Assembly (NCBI GenBank): GCA_025766275.1
Contig: JAFKAC010000004.1
Coordinates: 1 to 64,000, forward strand
Direction of reading: 5' to 3'
DNA length: 64,000 bases
Source of the DNA: Lactarius indigo
Lineage: Eukaryota > Basidiomycota > Agaricomycetes > Russulales > Russulaceae
The notes beneath the pieces are model-generated. The model saw nothing but the letters and a program-made list of their open reading frames with translations, was not told where the DNA came from and did no database searches. The stretch's first letter is position 1; each line of letters begins with the position of its first letter. This document shows positions 23,155-35,626 of this stretch, piece by piece. Both the position numbers and the translations under genes were made by a program.

Positions 23155-26100
23155 AGCGGTAAAGTGAAAACTTTCTCCTCCAGCCACCCGGACGAGACTG
23201 GTGAGTTGGCAGTCACGAGCTTACCATGACATTGTTCATCTTGGTCGTCAGATACAGATCTATAGTCCGCCTGACGTTGTATCCCCACTCACTCTGTTAT
23301 CAACCCCAGCTACACATGTTATTTTGGCGTGGGTCCACTGCGATGAGCTGTCTACGTGGTACTGGCTCACCCCCGGATCTTGCTTGCCTTGTCCCTCGTT
23401 TAGACAACGCTATCTAATATTATGGACTTGTAGCCTCGGTTCTGCGTTATCTCGTACTGAAATGCCCCCTCAGTTCCGGTCACTTTTCATTCCTCCCACG
23501 TTGGCTCGGTCGGATCTCCGAACTATCGGGCCGCAGTTGCTTGAACACAGCACAACTGAGTTCCTTGATCCAGGAAGAGCAGCTAAACATAACACGGCAG
23601 ATTCGCTGGTGACGTTCACTACCCATGCCGTAATATATCAAATGACTCGGTCAGGTAACTCTTCCAGAGTGTAGGACTCTAGGGGTCCCAGTGATGGATC
23701 ACGTCAGATGACATCCGCACTCTTCCAGCGCCGGGATTGTCGCGAGGGCCGAACATTGACTGTGTTGAGCGCCACGCATTCAGTTACTCGGTGAGTTGAT
23801 GGTCCTGAAGATGTGTCTCTCGATTTTGAGAATCCCTCCCGATCTGTTCCTGGCAATTTTGGGGCCCAATTTCGACCCGAGCGTCGTGACCATGTGTACG
23901 GCAGCAGGTCAATGAGGTAATAGATAACCTCGAGCTGCCTCGGCTTTACGAGCTGACCTGGCTGATACGAATGAGCGTGAGAGTGTGAGTCCGCACACTG
24001 GGTCGTGCTAATAACGCACGTATCGACGTCGATTTCTGGGCATAGTATGTAACGACGTAATCGGTATATGGACGATATATTCACGCACCGTGAGTTGCTG
24101 TGTAACTCGATGAGAACCAAGGACCGGTTTCCTTTGTCGATCCCACGGGTGCTATGTCGAAGCGCTCGCTGGAGATGCATCGGCTATATGATCTGACACG
24201 CGAGGCACCAGTGCTAGAGCACTATGAGAGTACGCGCAGAGGAACTGATGGACTGAATTGTTCGCCTTCGTGCTTGACAGTGATGACAAGGTTATTGAGA
24301 GTCGAACAGATGGCCTCACCTTAGCGATGTACGTCAGACGGTCTCCCCCCTCAGGCCCGTCTGACAACGAGGAACACGATGACCTGCACACAAGGAGAAA
24401 AAAACTTTCTTTTTTTTTTATTATAAACTTTCTAGCACATCCAAACGTATCGATAGTCCTCTCAGTTAAGCTTCTGCTGCGCGTTTGATCGGGTGCATTC
24501 GAGCAGACTCCAAGAGATCGCGCGGGGGTGACATTTTCATCGCCTGTGTAGGATGGATTGGCGCGTAAATCCCGATTGTCGACAATGGCCCAGTGCAGTG
24601 GGTTCGGATAAATACGTAGTCGCAGATGGGGGGGGACCCCATCATCCATGAGAATATTCGCGCGATTTCGGGGCTTCGCAGAACCGTGGCGACGTTCGTT
24701 ACACGTGCTCCCAACCGCGGTCGGCGCGGTGTAACTGGTGCGAAATTTGCCCAGACGCCCTCTAGCACCCTTACCTCCACGGCGCAAACGTCATATTCCC
24801 CTCCCCGCCTTTCTCCAGGTCCTCCGCCTGCTCCACTTGGCCTCCCGGTCAAATGGAAGCCACCACGTGGCACTCAGATACCCAACCCCAGTACGGATGA
24901 CCCTGTGGGGAGGGGAGGGGGGGTGGACGGCAACCGTCGCGAAGCTGAAACTTCCAAACCGAAAAACCCTCTTGCGCCGCGCTGTGGAGAGAAGAAGCTT
25001 GAGGGTCACGTACAAAATTTTGTGCTGGTACTTTAGAAATAACTTCGCCAAATTTTCGCCGACCCACTACCGTCGGCGATTTTATTTTTTTCTGGACTTC
25101 GCGCATTTACTGCGAAAAACCTAATCAGGCACGGGGAGCCGTATTGGGCATCTGCGCGCATCGATGTCCTGCGGTTTCCGCGCAGGGGGCCTTTCCGGGG
25201 TCTCTCTGCGTTATGCTTCGCCTTGCCCTGGTTGTGTGATTGCGGTTCCCTTCCCTTCTCAACTACCCTCAGATCTCTATGCCCTCCCGGGCCCGAGGGG
25301 GGGGGCGGGAAGATCGCGTGTCGTCAGCTGAGCCGTACGCATGACGACCTGCTCTCTCGATAACGTAATACACACTGCGTGATGTACACTTTTCCCGGAT
25401 ATGGATAGCCTTGCGCCAGTCACGAGCTCGCAACCTTCCCCCTCGATCGACGCGCGGACGGGGCTGGGCCGGGCCGGGCAGTCCTTGCCGTTACCGTTAC
25501 CGAAACCTCTAGCGGCCGCAGCTACAAGTGGGCGGGGGTCCAGGCTCCCGACCCAGCCGCTGGCGCTTCCCCGCCCCTTTGGCGCTCTCGCTTGGAGAAG
25601 CGCTTCGATGCATATATACATCAGTGCAATCATGACCATTAGGCGCGATCCTCGCAAAACGTTGAGGTGGCGGGTTGTGCATGGACGGAAGTTTGGCAAC
25701 GCCTGCTGATGAGCGCGCGACTTTTGGACGCCCGCCACTGACAGCCCCCAAAGGCCATCAACTTACCAGTCTGCTGGAAACGCGTCCCCGTTCCCGTTTT
25801 TGATTGAGCTGTGAGCGGGGAGGAAAAGTAGTGTCACACACAAGTTCCTTCAAGTTGTCGTGACCGCTCTGGGTTGTGAAACATAATGATAACTTGGATT
25901 GCTACTCCCTACTAATTAAAACCTTACACACAAGTCTGCAATACGAACATAGAAAGCAACAGAATACAATCCACACTGCAACGCGAATGCGGCATTGAGT
26001 AACTAAGGATATTTTGTCCTGAAAGAAAATGCGATAGCAATATACGAATAAGCGCAAAAGTAACAGATAATTGGTGAGGTGTTGTTATACGGTCGAGATG

Positions 26101-26188
26101 AGACGTGAATAAGATAGGTTAGAATCCGCTTGGGTTGTTGGGGTAATAAGCGTTCCGAGACGCAGTTGCTTGTTGGATACGATGATGT
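23155..26188. other. Intergenic, no supported gene
   Basis: About 3 kb without a recognisable gene. A 158-codon minus ORF at 23704-24180 has some coding character but no known domain. A perfect 9-bp inverted repeat, GTCAGACGG/CCGTCTGAC, with a short loop lies at 24333-24365. 24800-25600 is GC-rich with G-runs. The last few hundred bases are the 3' flank of the transcription factor. Confidence 0.4.
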
Positions 26189-27564
26189 TCATGGACTTTG
26201 CAAATAGTGAACATATTGAGGCGGGTGCCCGTTGTACCCCAACTTGGTTGCTGGGATATGCACGGGAAACCCTGCAGCGTCATAATCGACGCCCAAGGAA
26301 TGCAGAGAGGTGCTGTAGTCCTGCCCCGCGTGATAGACGGTGCTATTAAAGATTGGCGTCATGAATTAGTACCTGAGGAGGCACGTCTAACGCATGTGCG
26401 AGACTCACGGATCGTATGAATGAAGGCCGAAAGCCGCGTTTGGCTCATATTTGACCTCAGGGTGCATGTACACCTCGTGTTCCGCGAGGTGTTGAGGAGG
26501 CATGTCAAATTGCGGCAGCATGGGGAGCCGAATTTGCGTGTGTGCCTGCGCATTGCCATGTGTAGGCAGCGGTGCCACAAGCTGGTTGCAGTCTGAATGA
26601 CGGACCGGATGAGGGGCAGCAATTGGCGGTTGTCCTAAAAGGTGCTGCCCGTTGGTGTCCGCGAGCAAGCCGCCGTGGAATTGCCATGGTTCCTCTACCG
26701 AACAGTCGTCGCTCGGAGTGGAGCCCTCCCAGTACGAGCTCGTGTGATCGGTGTAATGGAGCGAGAGAAAATCGGGTATCTCTGCTTTGATGGAGTGGTT
26801 CAGAGGGGATGGTGCCACCGCATCCCTGTGTGCTGGCTCCCGGGTCTCGCGTCGTGAGCGACGGGCTTTGGCCGTGCTTGTGGACTCCGAGGACGCCTCG
26901 GACGCATATTCGCAATGGTAGTCACGCGAAGCGCAACGAGCACACGAAGGGCGAGTTCCAGTGCACTAATACAGAAGCAAGGGGCTTTGAGTGATCACGA
27001 GAAGTGATAGAAGGGTAGAGGGGACACACCTTAGCCTTGCGCTCTCGACATTTTTTGCAGGCTTCCGAGGCTCGTTGGTTGCGCAAGGGTGTAGGGGAGC
27101 GTAAGAAGATACAGTCTCCCTCCGGACCTGGAAGAATCCCTGCACGGTATTCCTCGTATTCATGTCCCCATGATACGTTGTAAGGGATGAGGTTCCAGGC
27201 ATCATCGGGGTCCGACGAAGTGCTAACTGAATCCGGTGACGGAATGGAATAACCGCTAGAAGTCGACGGTGAGAAATTGGAGAATGTAGGTGAAATGGAA
27301 GTGTCGAGAGCGGGTGAGTAGTGAAGGCGGGCGCCTGGGGAGGGTTGGTGGATTAGGCTATCGTCACTAAACTCGGACGCCAAGTCCTCCGCGGTAGTGA
27401 CTGAACGCCCTGAGAAAATTACATTAATGGTGGTTCACCGAGAGTAGGTAGGTGGTCCTACCTGTCATGTGTGGGCGGCGGCGGGTATCGACACCGCGAC
27501 GCAGTTCGCCAGCACCATCGATGGCGACAGGGAAGGATTCGAACATGGAAGGGGAGCAAGACAT
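26189..27564 (-). CDS. Zn(II)2Cys6 fungal transcription factor
   Basis: Nuclear DNA-binding regulator. Across an intron at about 26966-27033 the two zinc half-sites read ACKKCRERKAK then CTGTRPSCARCASRDYHC. This gives C-x2-C-x6-C-x6-C-x2-C-x6-C, the fungal binuclear cluster. Exon 1 (start ATG 27564, MSCSPSMFESFPVAIDGAGE) joins in phase 1 to an exon with ASEFSDDSLIHQPSPGARL. The long third exon is rich in Pro/His/Gln. The last exon ends YVHYLQSP with TGA at 26189-26191. An ATG at 27792 would add a Ser/Pro-rich leader and is less likely. The middle-homology domain common in larger members is not visible, so it is a short type of unknown target. Confidence 0.85.
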
Positions 27565-29415
27565 GAGGTGCACCAGACGAGGTAATGTAAAGTGGTAAGG
27601 TGATGCGACGGGTGAGGAAAGAGCACGATCGACCCGAACGATGCGAGCTAAAGTAGGGGGAGAGGGTGGGGCGAAGTGAAGAAAGGGAGGGAGCTTAAGA
27701 GGGGAGGGACTATAAAGATGACATGATGAGGGGGTGCTTGGTAGCCACAACCGAGGTGAGTTACTTGAAGGGGATCGAATCAATTGTTCCACCTGCTCAT
27801 ATTCCAGAGCTGTTCATAGGTACGGATCCAGATTCAAAACGCGGGTGGTGAATCGAGATGCCAGTTTAAGAATGCGGATTGGGCGCCGCGTCATCGTTCC
27901 CTCCCTGGTCCCGTGTCGTCCTTCCTGACGCAGCCTTGGCTCTTGCCAACCTTCCTCCTGCATTCGAGGGGCCCGAGTTACCAGACCGCGGTTGGGTTTT
28001 CCCCCCGTCCCCAGAGACCACGGGACTGCCAGCAGACATATTCTGCGACTAGAGGGGGATGAAAAACTTCACTTGATGCAATAGCGATGATTGGTTCCTC
28101 GACGATCCTCTTGCGGTTCCGGGTGGTGAAAACTTGCTGGGCAGGTTTATACATTTTGGGGTTGCCGATCGCTCGCAAGTGTCAGGCGAGTTGGCACCTG
28201 GAACTTGGCACCGTGCGAGCGAAGGTGAGACGCGAACCAAACAAACAAAGGTCATGCAGTTATTGGAAGCATAGCGGCGCGGGTTTTTCCTCGGCCCTTC
28301 ACGACCGTGTAGTAGTAAGTGGTCGGCCTTGCAGCTGGGAACTATGTTGCAGCGCCCGGGTAACAATGGGATTTGCTCCTTGTTTGGGAGGCAGGGAGGG
28401 GCAGATGAAAAAATTTGAGGCTTTTGGTTTAGGTTTCGAAAGAAAAAAAAAAAAGAAAAAGAGAAAAAAAGCAATGGGAGATCTCTCCCGTCCAGGAACC
28501 GATGATTGAGTGTCGTGACACGTGACGGAACCAAGGTCACATCAATAGATACCCAGAAATACAGTGCTAGTAGTAGATACGATGATGGCCGCCTTGTACA
28601 CGCATGTTTCGCTGCTCATACGCTCTAACCTGCTAGGTAATGACACAGTCGTAATCCACCATAATCCGGCAGTCACCGCAGGACCCACTCTCCGTGCACT
28701 TCCTTCTAAGCACCGGGACCTCGGAGATGAATCTGCAACTCCAGAATGGGGAGAATGCCTAAATTAAAATATGCGCATGTGCGCTCTCCACATTCGTGAA
28801 GCTCTCTACCTTCTTTCCAAAATTGAATCTCACAAGGAGCGCCTCGGCCGTTTTCGGATACCGCTGGCACATCACTAAAAACCAGGCTCGTATGGGCCCA
28901 TCCGTAGCAGTTAGTAGCAACGGTGACAACATGCCGAATTACTGATGGAAGAAGAAGGGGGGAAAGGGGAGGAAGGGACAAAGTAGCAACTCACCCCTTG
29001 GTCACTGATTGTTTGACGCCCAACACCCGATCGGGAGGACTGATGGGCTATGATCAGCACCAGCTCGCCGCTCCACTGAGCTAGGAACCCAAAAGGGACA
29101 ACCTAGATTTTTTAGACCACGGGACAAGGTGCTGAGAGTTAAGGTGTACGAGCCCCGGTTCACCAATACCCGGTATCAGATCCTAACCCTCAGGATCCAA
29201 AAGGAGGACGCAATTTCTGAGTGGCGACAACCAGCCTCATACTGGGGTCGCATTGAAGATAGACGCTTCCCCCGGGCCATTCGCACCAATTCCAGGCCGT
29301 GCTGCTGCAATCTCCGTCTCTTGTAGCGTTGTCAAGGACGGCCCCCGAATCGGTGACATAATTACGCGGATACAATCATATGACAAAACTGCAAGAACAG
29401 AAGCGTGAGGTAGCC
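27565..29415. other. Intergenic, no supported gene
   Basis: Leader and promoter of the transcription factor, then sequence with no recognisable gene. 28380-28500 has long purine runs (poly-A/G). A tRNA-like A-box stretch near 29080-29095 was examined and rejected. Confidence 0.4.
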
Positions 29416-29981
29416 TCATGTTGCGGGGTCATGTAGTACAGCAAGAAGATAGCGTTTGTCTATAGAGATCGCAATATCAATATAAGGGCAGGATCACTGC
29501 CTAGGCGATATCGACTCACCTGGAGATATCATGATCTCGTGGCGCTTGGTCCGGATGCGCATGAAGCGAATTTCATCCTAAACGGCGCTTTAGCAGCCGC
29601 GCGGAACACAGGGGCGGAGAGCAAAGAGAACATACACCCTCATTTGCCTCGCCGCTAGCCTCCTCTAGCGCACTCTGAACACCCTCAATCATCTTTCCTA
29701 TGGCGGTAGCATACTTCCTTCCGTGCTCCCCCTCGAATACTACACCCGAGTGTCTGATTATGCTGATGGGCTGACCCCGTGAAAGTATGAGATACCCGAG
29801 CACAGATCTATGAGAGGAGAGAAGGGAGAGGGTCTCAAGCTCTGGCGGTGCTGGGACCGCTGACGTGGATGCGGGTGCTGTCTGCGAGAGAGCGAGAGAC
29901 GTCGCGCTAGTTGATGGGACTGCCGAGGCCTGTCTTGAGATTTCAGTTGGCGTCACCTCAGAGCACTTGAGAGCTTACCAT
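29416..29981 (-). CDS. Dynein light chain, roadblock type
   Basis: A small subunit of cytoplasmic dynein that binds the intermediate chain. The first exon is likely just the ATG (29979-29981) before GTAAGC; the second starts ASAVPSTSATSLALSQ. Core blocks are VLGYLILSRGQPISIIRHSG, GRKYATAIGKMIEGVQSALE, then after splicing DEIRFMRIRTKRHEIMIS and DKRYLLAVLHDPAT, stop at 29416-29418. These give the full roadblock/LC7 fold. The N-terminal Ser/Ala-rich stretch is longer than in animal members. The one-codon first exon is inferred from splice signals. Confidence 0.88.
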
Positions 29982-30186
29982 GAACAAGTACTGAAACCGA
30001 CGGGACAAAAGCCGCGACCGGAGTGCTGAGTAAGCACGTGACGCTCAGCACTGCCGCTGTCGCTGAGCATGCCACTACGATTGACTCGTACACTCCTCAC
30101 TATGCGATGGAATGCCGAAACTGCGAGTCCAGGCAGCGTCATTTCTATTGTAAAAACTGTATCAGAACACAGTACGTCTCGTCGAG
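29982..30186. promoter_or_regulatory. Bidirectional promoter with CACGTG box
   Basis: A 205-bp spacer between divergent start codons of the roadblock gene and the Atg14/UVRAG gene. It contains GCACGTGAC (E-box CACGTG at 30035-30040), a site type bound by bHLH regulators. Use of the site is inference. Confidence 0.5.
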
Positions 30187-31627
30187 ATGCCATTCATTGC
30201 TCGCTCGACCGCTCAATCAACGCCCCCCTCTCATCTATCTAGCCTACGTGACTTCCGCTTGCAAATTCAGCACGCGGCCGTCGACCGCGATGAGCAAGTA
30301 CGCAAGGTGACGGCTGCGATCGACACCATAAGCGGGTCTCGCATCCGTCGCGCGGACCTCACCTCAAGCCAGGAAAAGCTCGACGAACTCAACGAAGGAC
30401 TCACACAATTACGGAGAGACAACGACAAAGGTGAGTTTTTTTTTTTTCTCTTTCCGCTACACGCCTGCATTCCCTGATTCCCTCTGGAAGCCAAACAGCG
30501 TCTACGTGCCTTGCGCGAAAGCCTTGCGACGCGTAGGCGCACGCTCGCCCAGGCAAAACTACTTCCCCCCGCGCCACTTGATTCTTTGATTGCCCGCGAG
30601 ACTTCTCAGCTGTCCGCGCGCGCAGAAACGATTTCCCGTGCTCGTAGCGGTCTGGTCTCTGAGCTCGTGGAGGTGTTCAATATAGTCGAAGTTGGCGGCC
30701 GTCCCCCAATCGGTGGCAAGGCAGGTACCAAAGGCGAGTGGACGATTGGGGACCTTGTTCTACCCGTACCTGGGGACATCCGACGTACTCGTCACTTTCT
30801 TTTTTTTTTTTACGTCTTTCTTCCCGCTCATTGGAGATAGGGTACCCTCCCGACCACATCAACGCGGTGATAACACACACCCTGCATTTCATTGGACTTC
30901 TCACATTCTACCTCGGAATTCGGTTGCCGTTTGAGATAACATGGACGGGAGAGAAGCTTGGAGTTGGACAGCCTTGGATACGTTCAATCAAGGGGACAGA
31001 GTCCGGTAGTTGGGCAAAGTGAGTAGACAACCCATGACCGGTCTTTTGTTCATCAGATTTTTTCGATTTTCAAACAGGTATACGTCAAAGCACTGTCTCC
31101 ACGTCTCCGCGTCCTCCCCCACTCCAGTTGCTGACGTCCCCGCGGCGTTCGTTCCAGCGCCGTCAGAGTCGTACATAGAAACCCGGTCGCCGCCGAACCC
31201 CTCTTCCTCTTTCACGACCGCATACGCGATGCTGCTATACAATGTCTGCTATCTTGCCCACACACAAGCCGTTGAGATCCCCCTTTCTCAAGCCGGAGAC
31301 GTCCTTTCCAACCTCTGGGCAGTTTGCTGCTCCGCCGACCTAGGCCGGTCCGTAGATCCGCTTCTTCTCCTCCTACTGACGAATTGATGCTGACGCTGAT
31401 TACTGTAACGCAGGCGCTCTCACCAGACTTACCCACTACTCCTGCCGCCCACACCGCCCAGCTTCCAGCTCGACTTTGGACAACTACTCCAGGCTACCCC
31501 TGCGTCGCGACCGCGCCCTACGCGACCGCGGACAGCTGGACCGCACAAGAATCGGAGTAACATACCCGAGGAGGACGAGTGGGACCTACTGGACGATGCC
31601 GGAGCAGGTGCTACTGAATTCCCCTAA
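30187..31627 (+). CDS. Atg14/UVRAG (Vps38)-family PI3-kinase complex subunit
   Basis: These proteins join Vps34-Vps15-Atg6 and direct PI3P synthesis to autophagosome sites (Atg14) or endosomes (Vps38/UVRAG). The N-terminal exon is helical with a coiled-coil-like pattern (AAIDTISGSRIRRADLTSSQ), and exon 2 continues it (RLRALRESLATRRRTLAQAK). The conserved C-terminal part has YPPDHINAVITHTLHF and IGLLTFYLGIRLPFEITW, then TTAYAMLLYNVCYLAHTQ and GDVLSNLWAVCCSADLG. It ends with an acidic EEDEWDLLDD. Five exons were joined by frame (introns near 30431-30487, 30790-30841, 31021-31078, 31349-31413). Which subtype it is cannot be decided from sequence alone. Confidence 0.82.
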
Positions 31628-34600
31628 GTCCAAACACACGTGCTCGATATCCGAACACCCTAACCCCTCCCCCCAATCGCTCTGCGTCGTTATTGTTCCT
31701 TACAACACCCCTATCAACTGTAGCATATTTGTGCACACTTGTTTGTATCCCAAAGCTCCCCCACTTGCGCCCATCTCTATCGCTGCAATTGAACGCCGTT
31801 ATTAGATAGATGTGTTTTTGCTTTTGTTCTCATCCATCAATGTGAGTGTGGCGTCAATTAAGCTGATGCACCCGTCATGTGGTAAAGCCCGATTCATTTA
31901 GCGTAGTGGGCACCGTGTTTGTGGACAGAGCTATCGTTGATCGGGAAATAGACGCACCCAAGTAAGTGGCCTGATAAAGTAGCTGATCGGTCTTATTTGA
32001 GCCGAGATGCAAAGCACATTGTGGTGAAGGATAGGCTCAGAAAGGCGAATATCAGCGGTCAGAAAATGAATGGATGATGGATGACGGAGAAATAATGAAC
32101 ATCGAGGAGACAAGAGATGGCGTTTTGGGGGGGCGCTCGGGGTGTCCCGAGGGGTCAATGCTGCGGTCATGGGACTGGGCAATCCCGAACGTCCCGAGTA
32201 CTAGACTTTGTTGGGTAACATTGAAGTTCAAAGTCGGTGCGGTGGCATAAGACTTGTCATATGGCCACATTAGACCCCCAGAGGCTAGTGACAATATGGG
32301 TACATGAACGATTAATATGACTCTACCCCGGGTCTGGGACACAATGGAAACCTCCCTCTCCGAACTCCACCAGTCACACAAGTGCGCGCGAGGAATAGCA
32401 GACAGCAAGGCAGACAGATAGACAAGACAGACAGACAGACAGCGGCACGCATAGCTATTGTACGTGTGTGATCCGAGATTCCGAGCCGATAATTACTGTC
32501 CCATCCATCCCCGACTAATGGAATAATGCCAGGTACGTATTCACTAGGATAATGTGATAGCACACTGGACTTGCAATGGAACACCAGGCTCACTGTATAG
32601 AATATCTGCCTCGGAAACGTCAACCGCACGGGCTCCGATGACGGGGCTCTCCACCGACTCGCGACAGGTCCATACATACCCTCGATAGCGTCGATAGCGT
32701 GAGAGATGAAATGTTTTGTTTTGTTCACACGGGGAGGCAAGACATGCCAGGTGCCAAGCGACGGTGGCACGGCATGCCGAAGAGCGGACGTGGGGGGGGG
32801 GGGACGTAACCCCCACGTGGATCGCAGGAATGGAAAAAATTTGGGATCACGGTATAATACCGTGCGACGTTCCATCGACCAACGGGGCAAAAAAATCTCA
32901 GGCTCAAACTCAACAAAGGGGGGGAGCATCAGCCGTCGTGTGAGCGAACCATCATCCCGCTGTCAGGACGACCTCCCTCTCTCCCAACGAGCGGTTATTA
33001 GCGGCCATATCGAACATCCATCCGAGTTTAGTCAATTGTAGGTACAGATTGTGCTGGGCTGAAACCACCCTCCCCCCCACGCACGTCGCTTACCGTATCA
33101 TCGCTTCGCTTCGAGAACAACGTTCACCTTTTATGGATGTAGGCAAGTCAAAATTAAAGTGTGACATCTTCGTCGCCGGCGGGTTGGGTCAATTGCCGCG
33201 TTGACTAAAGGAATGCAGTAAGTGCAGTTTTCAATTACGCTAGTGCGGCGGGTGGCGACGTGCCCTGAACTGAAGACACTGCGGAGTGTGTATACTTGTA
33301 TAACCTTAGTACAGTAGTACACATTCAACAAGATCGTTTCGCGCATTTGCAAAGGTCGAGCTCGTCATTCACGGAGAAGAAGTTCGTCAGTCACGATGAG
33401 TCAATTTAGTGCGAGTTAGCTAGTAGTAGCGGTGATTTCCATCGGAATTCAGTCCTCCATTACAGAGTTTATGAGTGTGCTAGCTAGAAGACAAATTCCT
33501 TGTTCTTTGGGGGAAAAAAATGGGGGGTTGTCCGGTACGTTTAGATGAGTACGAGATGTGCGACCGGTCGCGGCCTTCTTTGCGCACGTACAGTAGTAGT
33601 GGACGTGGGCATTCCTTCCTTCCTCCGTCGCGTCGACCACTCCGCGTTTGGTTCAAACAGTCCGAGATCAAATTGTTTCATAGTCCACGCGAGAATGGGT
33701 TTTCCGCTATCGTTCCGAAAGAAAAAGACATCGTCAACGAAAATATCATCGATCTGATGATATAGAATAGATATGCGTGGTGAAATGAGTTCACAACTTG
33801 GGGTTCAGTTCTCACAAAGTTCTGCCAGTGGTGACTCGGACGCAACGAAACGACGGCCTCCGGATTCCCCACGCCCCAGTCGAGGGCACCGGGTGCAGTT
33901 ATGAAATTCAACCTGGAATGATTGGTATGATGATGCGGGACTCTCTCTCTCTCTCTCTCTCCTTGGACTCCAAGGCAACACACATCGGTAATTTCCAACA
34001 CGCATACTATTATCTTAATGACAATTTAATTCGCGTGGGGAGGGAGTACTACAACTCGCCGATGAGATAGTTGATCCATCTTGCGGCGTGTGCTATATGC
34101 GCTACAAACACTTCTCCCACTGCGCACCCGAGCCTGGTCCCCGCCAACAGCACCCACGAACTCTCTCTCTCCCCTTCCCTTCCCTACCGACCCGAGACGT
34201 AAAGGAAAAGAACTTCCGAGAGTCCGTAGGTTAGGTTTCGCGTGCAACTGTTGGGAGGCGCCCGCCCCGCACAGCCTCAATAATCAATTGACTCTCCAAT
34301 CAAGGGTTCAAATAATAATCTTTTCCTTTTTTTCCCCTTTCCCTTTTTTCTTCTGTTCATTTTTGAGTGAGATCGTGCCTTTTTTTTTCATACAGGTATA
34401 CATACAATTAGCGCGTGTAAAACACCCAACGTTGGCTCGTCGTATCGCTATCGGGGATCAAAGCCAAAAAAAAAAAAAAAGTCATTGACAGCTGCTGCGG
34501 AGGATTATTGCAGTTATGATGGCAGACATTTCAAACGGGTTGGGTTGGTTGCCTCTGGCGCACTAGCAAGCCATGATAGCGATTAGTGGTAGGTTCAAGT

Positions 34601-35626
34601 TTCGGACTACAGTACGATCAGTGTCCTGGCACGAACTGTCTTGCGAGCTGTCGGCAAAAAATACGCGAGGACTCGGAGACGCACGTGGCGTACACGTGGC
34701 GACAAAAAATATATATGAAGAGCTTGAGCTTGAGCTTGACGAAGGTGCAGAGTGTTTGAAATTCCTTGATAGTAAATTGTAACTGTAATGGCAAAAAAAA
34801 AAACCCGTGCCTGTGCAGGGCTACTGCCTTTTGGTACGTGCGGGCGTCACTTCATTCCGTGCGACAATCGCGTGCCAGTACGATAAGCAGCACGCGTCAT
34901 GGTTAGTAGGGGAAAAAAAAAAAAATACGACACATTCTGGCTCCCACCCTGGTTAACAAGGTTTTTTTTTCGTAAAAGGCCTTTTTTTTTTGTGTGGCGT
35001 GTATTAGGTTAGGCGCCTTCGGGGCGCTTGTCCGCGGGTCGGATAGTCGACGCGTACGTCGGTCGTTTCGCCTACGTGAGAAAATGGGAAATATCACCAG
35101 CGTCTTCTTTTCATCTATGAAAGAAAGATGGAGTTGTTTGTTGTTTCATGTCCCTGAGAGCATAACGCCATAGCTTGATCCGAGACGCATGCTGAAGGGG
35201 GGGGGTAGAGAAAATGCTAATTTCAGATAGTGGATAGGTGCTAGGGTGGATACCCTATCGGGTGTTGTCATTTCCGATACCTTCTTTATGCATGAGGTCC
35301 TGAAACTAGTGGAGGAGGCTGTCTCGGACACACAAGAGAAACAAGGCATCAACCACCAAGTTAGCTCGAGTTTTTATTGAATATGCAATAGTAGCAAGGT
35401 GTGTGCGTGTGAACCTCGCTGGACGAGCGTGTAAGCTAGATAGTACTACCTCCCATCATCCTCGTTCAATAATAGCGTGTCGACGTCGCACCGCGAGGTA
35501 GAGCAAATAACACGAGAGCATCGAAGAAACAAACCAGGAAACATTCACGTCAAATAGGTAATCAAACACACTAAGATCCTCTTCTTGTCAATGTCGACCC
35601 AAAACCACCCCACCTAACCGATCTCT
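31628..35626. other. 4-kb intergenic, low-complexity tracts, no gene seen
   Basis: No gene with recognisable domains. It holds a (GACA) run near 32425-32441, a G12 tract at 32792-32803, a (CT)10 microsatellite at 33941-33961, T/C-rich tracts at 34320-34390, A15 near 34466-34480 and A/T runs at 34910-34990. A 205-codon minus ORF at 32312-32929 has no domain and spans G-runs. Confidence 0.45.
33941..33961. repeat. (CT)n microsatellite
   Basis: Ten perfect CT dinucleotides inside otherwise unremarkable intergenic sequence. Confidence 0.85.

Noticed and set aside
24333..24365. Perfect 9-bp inverted repeat
   Set aside because: An isolated hairpin with no gene or element next to it; probably chance in a 3-kb spacer.
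24626..25036. 136-codon plus ORF rich in Pro/Arg
   Set aside because: GC-rich background ORF with competing ORFs in other frames and no domain.
28990..29095. tRNA-like sequence on the minus strand
   Set aside because: An A-box-like TAGCTCAGTGG with a D-stem is visible, but there is no B-box (GGTTCRANTCC), no fitting anticodon stem and no T-run terminator.
32312..32929. 205-codon minus ORF
   Set aside because: No domain, spans a G12 tract, and composition follows the intergenic background.
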